DNA from: a virus
Reading direction: 5' to 3' (one strand)
IMG/VR virus record: IMGVR_UViG_3300020394_000098
Coordinates: 1 to 28,427 of that record
DNA: 28,427 bases
Part shown: positions 21,988 to 28,427 of the stretch, piece after piece
Numbering within the stretch: position 1 is the stretch's first letter
Layout of the letters: each line of letters starts with the position of its first letter
The notes under the pieces: model-generated
The model's input: the letters and a program-made list of their open reading frames with translations, nothing else
Told to the model about the DNA's origin: nothing
Database searches by the model: none
Made by a program: the position numbers and the translations under genes

Positions 21988-22965
21988 ATGGCAAATGCAA
22001 CACCAGCTAGTATCGGTAGAGTAAATGCTAGTGGATCCGAAGATGCTTTGTTTCTCAAAGTATTCGCTGGAGAAACTATCACTGCTTTTGAAAGAGCTAG
22101 TGTAACTGATGGCCAGGAAATGGTCAGATCTATATCATCAGGTAAATCAGCAACTTTCCCAGTAATGGGTAGAACAACTGCTGCTTACCACACACCTGGT
22201 GCAGAGATCACAGGAACAGATGTAAACCACAATGAGAAAGTTATTACAATTAACGATCTATTAGTTTCATCTGCTTTCCTATCAAATATTGAAGAGGCTA
22301 AAAATCACTGGGATGTGAGATCTGCTTACTCAACAGAAATTGGAAGAGCCTTGGCTTTCCAAAAAGATAAACATGTACTACAAACAATCGGCCAAGCATC
22401 ATTAGGATCAGCTAATGTTACTGGCGGAGATGCTGGTACAACAATTACAAACACCGGAATCGCCAATGCAACTGCATCTACTGCAGCTAATGCAATGATT
22501 GATTCTTTATTTGATGCAGCTAGTGCATTAGATTCTCACTATGTACCTAAAGAAGGCCGAGTTGCTTTCATTAGATTAGAAGAGTATTACAAACTAGCTA
22601 ATGCAACAAATGCGGTTAATGTAGACTTCACACAAGGTAGTAATGGTGGAGTTGATACTGGTAAGGTAATGTCCATTGCTGGTATTAGACTTATACCTAC
22701 ACCTCACTTTGTCGCATCTAATGTGAACAGTGGTGTGGATCAAGGATCTGCTACACAAGGTGGATCTAACCCACAAGCGGTTAATCTATCAAACTATGTT
22801 TGTTTAGTATCTCATCCTTCAGCAGTTGGAACTGTAAAACTTATGGATCTAGCAGTTGAATCTGATTACGATATTCGCAGACAAGGTACTTTAATGGTCG
22901 CTAAATATGCTATGGGGCATGGTGTATTAAGACCGGAAAGTGCAGTAGGCATTAAAGAGGCATAA
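21988..22965 (+). CDS. Major capsid protein (T7 gp10A-like)
   Basis: 325 residues (T7 gp10A: 345). HK97-fold shell protein. Diagnostic segments: LFLKVFAGETITAFERASV, GKSATFPVMGRTTAAYHTPG, LAFQKDKHVLQTI and a C-terminal DYDIRRQGTLMVAKYAMGHG. Preceded by AGGAG and followed by a long hairpin at the position of the T7 T-phi terminator. No frameshift product comparable to gp10B was sought successfully. Confidence 0.97.
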   Translation: MANATPASIGRVNASGSEDALFLKVFAGETITAFERASVTDGQEMVRSISSGKSATFPVMGRTTAAYHTPGAEITGTDVNHNEKVITINDLLVSSAFLSNIEEAKNHWDVRSAYSTEIGRALAFQKDKHVLQTIGQASLGSANVTGGDAGTTITNTGIANATASTAANAMIDSLFDAASALDSHYVPKEGRVAFIRLEEYYKLANATNAVNVDFTQGSNGGVDTGKVMSIAGIRLIPTPHFVASNVNSGVDQGSATQGGSNPQAVNLSNYVCLVSHPSAVGTVKLMDLAVESDYDIRRQGTLMVAKYAMGHGVLRPESAVGIKEA

Positions 22966-22980
22966 ACCCTCTAACCCCAC

Positions 22981-23014
22981 GATAGCAGTCAGTAGTTACT
23001 CCCTGGCTGCTATC
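22981..23014 (+). terminator. Hairpin after the capsid gene (T-phi position)
   Basis: GATAGCAGTCA (22981-22991) pairs with TGGCTGCTATC (23004-23014): 11 bp with one G-U, loop of 12. No T-tract follows, unlike T7 T-phi, so a processing or stabilising hairpin is equally likely. It would lower expression of the tail genes relative to capsid if it terminates partially. Confidence 0.6.
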
Positions 23015-23033
23015 ACCAACTATAAGGAAATTT

Positions 23034-23636
23034 ATGACAACACAGATTACACTTACATCAGAACTACAAGCAATTAATACAATGTTATCTATTATTGGTG
23101 AGGCACCAGTATCAAGTATTACAGAAAATATTGGTGCAGATGTATCTATTGCTAAACAGATCTTAGATGAATCTTCAGTAGACATACAATCCAAAGGTTG
23201 GAACTACAATACTGAATTAAGTTATCCACTACCATTAGATTCAGATAGTAAAGTTCCTGTACCTACTAATTGTGTTTGGCTAACAACCAGGCCTAGTGAC
23301 AATACAAGTCAAGTAGTAATTAGAAATGGATTTTTATACGATAAAGAAAATAGAACATTTACATTTTCAGGTACACAAAAAGTAGATATGATTATTCTTT
23401 TACCATTTGAGGAACTACCTCAATTTGCAAGAAGATATATTATTACTACTGCTGGTAGAAGATTCCAGGCCAGGTATCTTGGATCAAAAGAATTAGCTGG
23501 GTTTACTCAACAAGATGAGCAAGATGCATTAGTAAATTGTGAACAGTTAGATGCAGCTAATGAAAAACAAAATATATTAAGCACTGGAACTCCAAATAGA
23601 ATAATATTTAGAAATGCAACTAGAAGGAATTATTAA
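23034..23636 (+). CDS. Tail tubular protein A (T7 gp11-like)
   Basis: 200 residues (T7: 196). Forms the adaptor ring between portal and nozzle. Typical opening SELQAINTMLSIIGEAPVSSI, then ILDESSVDIQSKGWNYNTE and LPFEELPQFARRYIITTAGRRFQARYLGS. AAGGAAA precedes the ATG. Its stop overlaps the next ATG by one base (taATG), giving coupled production of the two tail tube proteins. Confidence 0.95.
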   Translation: MTTQITLTSELQAINTMLSIIGEAPVSSITENIGADVSIAKQILDESSVDIQSKGWNYNTELSYPLPLDSDSKVPVPTNCVWLTTRPSDNTSQVVIRNGFLYDKENRTFTFSGTQKVDMIILLPFEELPQFARRYIITTAGRRFQARYLGSKELAGFTQQDEQDALVNCEQLDAANEKQNILSTGTPNRIIFRNATRRNY

Positions 23637-26077
23637 TGTCTGTAATATCCTCATCCATTCCTAATCTGATCAATGGAATATCTGAACAGAATCCAACACA
23701 AAGAAATCTCAATCAAGCAGAGGCACAAGTCAATGCTCAATCATCAATCGTAAAAGGTTTACAAAAAAGGCCACCATTAGAGTGGGTTGATAATCTTTTA
23801 CCTTCACAAGTATTTTCTACTAACACCGCTATCCATCCTTATGTCAGGGATGATTCAAACAAATTTTTTATAACTGCTTTTAATGGCGGCATGAAAGTCT
23901 TTGATATTGATGGCACTGAAAAAACTGTGACTATAAGTAGTGGTGGAAGTTATTTAACATCTACAGATCCTAAAAATAATTTTAAATTTGTAAGTGTTGC
24001 TGATACAACTTTTGTTTTAAATACTACCAAAGTTCCGGCTATGACTGGCACAACTACTGCAGCTAAAGTTGAAGAGGCATTAGTTTATGTAAAACAATCT
24101 AACTATGGTAGAACTTATAGCATTACACTAACTCATCCAAATATGAATGGCGGTAATCCTTTGACAAGTTCATTTGCTATGCCGAATGGTGACAATGTGG
24201 CAACACAAGGATTCCTAAGAGATACTGCAAAAATAGCAAACATCTTAATTACAGGATCAGGTGGATCTCCAGGCACACATTCCGGAACCGCACTAAACAA
24301 TGCAGCTATATCTAATCATTTTACAATCACACAATACAATTCTGTAATACATATTAAACCTACAGATAACAATGCTGCATTTACAATATCAACATCTGAT
24401 GGTGCTGGTGATAGTGCTATGTATACGATCAGAGATTCAGTTAATGATTTTACTGATCTACCATATTATGCACCTACAGGTGCCATAGTAAAAATTACTG
24501 GTGATGAAGGTTTAACAACAACTGATTATTTTGTTAAGTATGAAGGAGTTGGTGTATGGACAGAGTGTGCCGCACCTGGCATACAAACGACTATAGATCC
24601 TACAACTATGCCGCACAAATTAGTTAGAGCAACTAACAATACATTTACATTCCAACAATGTTCCTGGGATATAAGAAATTGTGGTGATGATAATACTAAT
24701 CCTGTACCTTCATTTATTGGATTCAATGTTAATAATATTACTTTTCATAAAAATAGATTATGTCTACTGGCTGATGAAAATATAATCATGAGTGAGGCTG
24801 GTAGTTATTTTAATTTCTTTAGTCAAACAGTTGCAGCAGTATTAGATACAGATACGATAGATCTTGCAGCTACATCAAATGAAGTATCAGTGTTAAAACA
24901 TGCAATACCATTTAATGAAGAATTAATATTATTTAGTGATCTAGCACAATTTAAAGTTGATAGCGGTACTAATGCACTATCACCAGCAGATGCGGCTATC
25001 ACATTAACAACAAGATTTGAAAACAAACCTAGTGTAACACCAGTAGGTGCCGGTAATTATTTATACTTCGCACAATCCAGGGGAGATAAAGTTTCACTGA
25101 GAGAATATTATGTGCAGCCGGATACTACTAACTATGATTCTATTGATGTGACTGTAGGTGTACCAAGTCTAATTAGTAGTAATTGTTATTCAGTTATAAG
25201 TAATACTATTGAAAATACATTACTAGCATTAGTAGATGATGGTGCTGATAATAACAATGCACCATACAATGCTAATTCAAATGTTAATCCAACACTTGCT
25301 AACAGAGTATACATTTATAAATACTTTTGGAATGGTAATGAAAAAGTACAATCGGCCTGGTCATATTGGGAGTTTCCAAATGTTCAGATCATAGGTGCAT
25401 TTTCAAATGAATCTAATGTCTACATTATTGCTAATGAACGACAACAGGCTAATTTATATAAAATAGATCTTAGAAATTTAGAAGATTCAAATTTGAATAT
25501 GAATATATATCTAGATCAAAGATGTAAATTAAATGGATCATATGATGCAGCTACAGATCTTACAACATTTACTACACCATACACAGTCAAAACTGGATTA
25601 CAATGTGTTAATGCTGCAACAGGATCTGATGTCAGTATCAATTCACAATCAGGAACTACAGTTACTGTCAAAGGTAATGTAGCAAGTGCATATTTTGGAT
25701 TTGAGTTTACAAGTCTTTACACTTTATCTACTCAGTATTTAAGAGAACCTGGAAAGACTGGTGGCCTGGCCGCTATAACTTCAGGAAGATTACAAGTAAG
25801 GACTATGAGTTTTGATTATAGTAATACTGGATTTTTCCAGGTAGTTGTAGATCATGATAATAGATCAGCTAAGACTTATAGTTTTAATGGTTACATTATT
25901 GATAGTTCAACTGCTTTGATTGATCAACCAGTATTAGATACCGGTACATTTAGAGTACCTGTCCAGGCACAAAATACTCAACATTCTGTAACTATTAAAT
26001 CATCTTCTTACTTACCAGCAAATATTGTATCTGCTGAGATGGAAGGATTTTATTTCAGGAGATCAAGTCGTGCATAG
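23636..26077 (+). CDS. Tail tubular protein B, nozzle (T7 gp12-like)
   Basis: 813 residues (T7: 794). Hexameric beta-propeller nozzle of the short tail. Opening SSIPNLINGISEQNPTQRNLNQAEAQVNA is characteristic, as are the FHKNRLCLLADENIIMSEAGSYFNFF and LREYYVQPDT segments and the C-terminal AEMEGFYFRRSSRA. Complete. GATC and CCWGG are also above expectation here (about 18 and 6 by hand count) but far less than in terL. Confidence 0.96.
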   Translation: MSVISSSIPNLINGISEQNPTQRNLNQAEAQVNAQSSIVKGLQKRPPLEWVDNLLPSQVFSTNTAIHPYVRDDSNKFFITAFNGGMKVFDIDGTEKTVTISSGGSYLTSTDPKNNFKFVSVADTTFVLNTTKVPAMTGTTTAAKVEEALVYVKQSNYGRTYSITLTHPNMNGGNPLTSSFAMPNGDNVATQGFLRDTAKIANILITGSGGSPGTHSGTALNNAAISNHFTITQYNSVIHIKPTDNNAAFTISTSDGAGDSAMYTIRDSVNDFTDLPYYAPTGAIVKITGDEGLTTTDYFVKYEGVGVWTECAAPGIQTTIDPTTMPHKLVRATNNTFTFQQCSWDIRNCGDDNTNPVPSFIGFNVNNITFHKNRLCLLADENIIMSEAGSYFNFFSQTVAAVLDTDTIDLAATSNEVSVLKHAIPFNEELILFSDLAQFKVDSGTNALSPADAAITLTTRFENKPSVTPVGAGNYLYFAQSRGDKVSLREYYVQPDTTNYDSIDVTVGVPSLISSNCYSVISNTIENTLLALVDDGADNNNAPYNANSNVNPTLANRVYIYKYFWNGNEKVQSAWSYWEFPNVQIIGAFSNESNVYIIANERQQANLYKIDLRNLEDSNLNMNIYLDQRCKLNGSYDAATDLTTFTTPYTVKTGLQCVNAATGSDVSINSQSGTTVTVKGNVASAYFGFEFTSLYTLSTQYLREPGKTGGLAAITSGRLQVRTMSFDYSNTGFFQVVVDHDNRSAKTYSFNGYIIDSSTALIDQPVLDTGTFRVPVQAQNTQHSVTIKSSSYLPANIVSAEMEGFYFRRSSRA

Positions 26078-26552
26078 AGTACCTACAGTTAGACCAGCTC
26101 AAATTACAGATGCAGTACATCTAGCTAAAGATCTGAAACCATTAGATCAATTAGAGATCAAGTATTCACATGATGATACACCGCTTGATGCATTGTTAAG
26201 CTGCTTTCATCAACAGGATGCAGAGAACTACACAATCGTAGATCATAATGGTGTTGTCTATGGAATGTTTGGTGTTAATTCAGATCCTGAACTAGAAGGC
26301 TATGGTGTTATATGGTTATTATCATCAGCTAAATTACAAAAGTTTCCAGTATCATTTTTTAAAGAATCTATTAAATGGATAAAAAGATTACATAAAAATT
26401 ATGATCACATTTATAACTTTGTTTATGAAAAAAATTGGCAATCATTGAAGTGGTTGCAGCTATGTGGATTCAAACCTATAGCAACAAAGAACATAGGAAA
26501 ATACAATAAACCATTTATTTTAATCATGAGGTCAAAAGAACAAGATGTGTGA
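26070..26552 (+). CDS. T7 gp13-like protein (GNAT-fold, virion assembly)
   Basis: 160 residues. The opening VRPAQITDAVHLAKDL, the central VVYGMFGV...GVIWLLSS and the later YNFVYEKNWQSLKWLQLCGFKP match the GNAT-like fold of T7 gp13, needed for assembly of the internal core. I start at GTG 26070, which has AGGAGA at good spacing; the frame is open to 26025 but lacks a better start. Overlaps the nozzle gene by eight bases and the next gene by eight. Acetyltransferase activity is not implied. Confidence 0.82.
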   Translation: MHRVPTVRPAQITDAVHLAKDLKPLDQLEIKYSHDDTPLDALLSCFHQQDAENYTIVDHNGVVYGMFGVNSDPELEGYGVIWLLSSAKLQKFPVSFFKESIKWIKRLHKNYDHIYNFVYEKNWQSLKWLQLCGFKPIATKNIGKYNKPFILIMRSKEQDV

Positions 26553-27096
26553 ACCAACAACAATAGCATTAGCATCATTTGGATTAAGTGTTGTTCAACA
26601 ACAACAACAATACCAGGCCGCAAAAGATCAAGCAGCAGCACAAGAGATCAGGAATAAAGAGGCTAGGAAATCTGCTAACAGAGCTTATCTTGCTGATTTA
26701 GCAAAATTAGATCGTGAAAAACAAAATGAACTTAGAGATGCTGCAGCAGAAAAAGAAGGTTTAGAATTAGAAAATATTAAAAAACAAGATGAGGCTTTAT
26801 TAGCTGGATTAGAAAAAGGTAATGCGAATGTAGAATCTTTGTTAAGAGATGTTGGATTTGAATATCAATCTGAGTTTAGCAAAATAGATCGTGAAGTTTC
26901 TGATATTAATATTAATAATATATTTGGCCAGGATGATGCATACAGTGCATTTAGAAGATCATATAGTAAGATCCCTGATGTGGTCAAACCAAGTTCATTA
27001 GGATTAGCTATAGGTGTAGCTGGATCCGCATTAGGTACATATGCTGATTATCAATCAGGTTCATATGGTAAAAGTAAATCAAGTGATATAGATTAG
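26545..27096 (+). CDS. Internal virion protein, T7 gp14-like
   Basis: 183 residues (T7 gp14: 196). Begins MCEPTTIALASFGLSVVQQQQQYQAAK, followed by a long Ala/Glu/Lys helix (about 25-100) and a Gly-rich hydrophobic stretch near the C-terminus (GLAIGVAGSALGTYADY). In T7 gp14 is ejected and forms the outer-membrane part of the DNA channel. Order gp13-gp14-gp15 is preserved. Confidence 0.85.
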   Translation: MCEPTTIALASFGLSVVQQQQQYQAAKDQAAAQEIRNKEARKSANRAYLADLAKLDREKQNELRDAAAEKEGLELENIKKQDEALLAGLEKGNANVESLLRDVGFEYQSEFSKIDREVSDININNIFGQDDAYSAFRRSYSKIPDVVKPSSLGLAIGVAGSALGTYADYQSGSYGKSKSSDID

Positions 27097-27108
27097 AGGA
27101 AAACAATA

Positions 27109-28427
27109 ATGGCATTTCAGAAAGGTTTTTATGGTGTAACTTATGCACCTGAAGATACTAGCAGTAAGCAGTTAGTATCGGCACTTGGAACTTTAAATAA
27201 AAGTCTACAGAAGTATGGTAGCTATGTAGGTGAAGAGCAAGATAAAGAAGTTATGGCCGCAGCAGAAAAAGCTGCTAGAGTTGATAACTTTAAATCATAT
27301 CAAGATGGTGTCGATAAAGGTGAGATAGAAAATACTAAATCAGATTTCTTTATTGCACACTACGATAACATCAAAGGTGCTAATGCTGGATCAGAATATC
27401 AAATTAAAAAAGGAATAGCATACCAGGAGTTTTGGGCTAATCAAACAAACTCAGATGAAGATGATGCTGATGGATCAGGATACTTGGCCTGGTCACAACA
27501 ATATGATAAAGAAAATTTAGATCAATATTCTAATACCAGTACATTCTTTCAAAAGTCATTAGATAAATCTATTGCTGCAGTCAATCAACAACTAGGATCA
27601 AGATATGCTGCAGACAATTCAAAAAGAATAAAAGAAAAATATTCATTAGAGTTTATTACCAGGAATGAAGATCTTATTAGAAATACTCCATCTGATGAAT
27701 TATTTGCAAGTCTAACAAATTTAGATCAAACATCTGATCAGTTCAGAGCATTAAGTAAACGAGAACGAAAAGGATTAGTATTACAAGCATTTAAAAATGT
27801 AATATCAGAAAAAGCTAGATTAGGTGAAATAGAATCTGATTACTTCAAAGCAATAGAACTTGCTGAAGATCTTAGAGATTTTAAAGGTGCTAATGGATTT
27901 ACATATCTTGATGGTAAAGATGCAGAAGAGTTTGATAAATACATACAGACTTTAAGAACTGAACAGGTCAAACATGATGAGAATATAATTCGTATGGAAT
28001 TTGGAAAACAGATTGATGACATAGTGGAAGGCCAAGCTAAACAGTTATGGGGTGATATGACTTCTACATTTAATAATGTGGGTGGTGAAGGTGCAGATAA
28101 AGCAACGATAGCATACGAAGAATATAATAAACGAGCTAAAGATCTTTTAGTCAAGAACCAAGGCACCAATGAATTTTCACCACAAGAATTACAAACTGAA
28201 TTATTACAACTAAGAAGGCAAGTAGAAGAAAAATATAACAACATAGTTGATATTGATAGAGAGTTAGTGCCATTTAATTTAGATATGGAAAATAGATTTA
28301 ATATTAGAAAAGATCAAAATGAACTCAAAGGAATGTTGAGAGAAATGAGACTTTTAATGAAACCACCTGAAGTAGATGTAACTAATATAGAAACTCCACA
28401 ATCGCCTTTAACATTTCAAGAGGCAAT
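27109..28427 (+). CDS. Internal virion protein, T7 gp15-like, 3'-truncated by window
   Basis: At least 439 residues; the frame is open to the right edge (T7 gp15: 747). Starts MAFQKGFYGVTYAPEDTSSKQL with AGAGGA upstream. Mostly charged helices (for example LEFITRNEDLIRNTPSDELF, ELLQLRRQVEEKYNNI), no signal or TM. By position it is the gp15 core protein that travels into the cell with DNA. The remainder, gp16 and the tail fibre are outside the window. Confidence 0.85.
   Translation, partial: MAFQKGFYGVTYAPEDTSSKQLVSALGTLNKSLQKYGSYVGEEQDKEVMAAAEKAARVDNFKSYQDGVDKGEIENTKSDFFIAHYDNIKGANAGSEYQIKKGIAYQEFWANQTNSDEDDADGSGYLAWSQQYDKENLDQYSNTSTFFQKSLDKSIAAVNQQLGSRYAADNSKRIKEKYSLEFITRNEDLIRNTPSDELFASLTNLDQTSDQFRALSKRERKGLVLQAFKNVISEKARLGEIESDYFKAIELAEDLRDFKGANGFTYLDGKDAEEFDKYIQTLRTEQVKHDENIIRMEFGKQIDDIVEGQAKQLWGDMTSTFNNVGGEGADKATIAYEEYNKRAKDLLVKNQGTNEFSPQELQTELLQLRRQVEEKYNNIVDIDRELVPFNLDMENRFNIRKDQNELKGMLREMRLLMKPPEVDVTNIETPQSPLTFQEA

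Noticed and set aside
22369-22385. Minus-strand match TAGTACATGTTTAT to the phage promoter inside the capsid gene
   Set aside because: It lacks a G of the core and the 3' AGA, lies in conserved coding sequence and points against all genes.
27840-28244. 134-residue minus-strand frame
   Set aside because: Lies entirely inside the gp15-like gene, whose + strand frame runs uninterrupted to the window edge.
1-28427. CRISPR array, tRNA, rRNA or insertion sequence
   Set aside because: No regularly spaced repeats, cloverleaf, rRNA-like segment or transposase gene was seen; the only mobile gene types are the integrase and the HNH nuclease.

Overview
The window reads as about two thirds of the genome of a T7-like podovirus (Autographiviridae-type gene content) of a marine, AT-rich host. 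Every gene I support lies on the + strand, and genes are packed with short overlaps. Single-subunit RNA polymerase, gp2.5-like SSB, endonuclease I, lysozyme-like protein, primase-helicase, DNA polymerase A, exonuclease, portal, scaffold, capsid, two tail tube proteins and internal virion proteins follow T7 order. A tyrosine integrase directly upstream of the RNA polymerase is the layout known from integrase-carrying pelagiphages (SAR11 phages). That makes SAR11 or a related alphaproteobacterium a plausible host, but this is inference from architecture and base composition.

Layout. (1) 1-1243: two tandem fatty acid desaturases, the first cut by the window edge. (2) 1262-4722: membrane and secreted proteins (XhlA-like, holin-like, two signal-peptide proteins, a TM plus coiled-coil protein), two tiny lysine-tailed proteins, a 28-residue TM peptide and the small terminase. 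(3) 4812-6727: a small conserved basic protein and the large terminase. (4) 6728-7754: the probable genome-end region, with a phage promoter inside nested inverted repeats, structured noncoding DNA, a 53-residue membrane protein and an HExxHH (zincin-like) protein. (5) 7755-8480: small unknown early genes behind a second phage promoter, closed by a strong terminator. (6) 8566-10135: a sigma70-type promoter overlapped by dyads, two small genes and the integrase. (7) 10249-12708: RNA polymerase. (8) 12739-19056: DNA metabolism, including a free HNH nuclease gene. (9) 19054-28427: a third phage promoter, then virion structure and assembly genes, ending inside a gp15-like internal virion protein.

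How it fits together. Host polymerase probably reads from the promoter at 8567 to make integrase and the phage polymerase. The phage polymerase then probably uses a 16-base promoter (consensus TAGGTACATGTTTAGA) found at 6774, 7708 and 19054, serving the genome end, the early genes and the structural module. The T7 lysozyme homologue has lost every zinc-binding and catalytic residue I can align but keeps the N-terminal segment that in T7 touches RNA polymerase. It therefore looks like a polymerase regulator, and no working endolysin is visible here. No phage repressor is recognisable either.

The most unexpected sequence-wide signals are strong enrichment of GATC and CCWGG, strongest in the terminase-integrase region, and the apparent complete absence of GAAGC/GCTTC. 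All counts quoted were made by hand.
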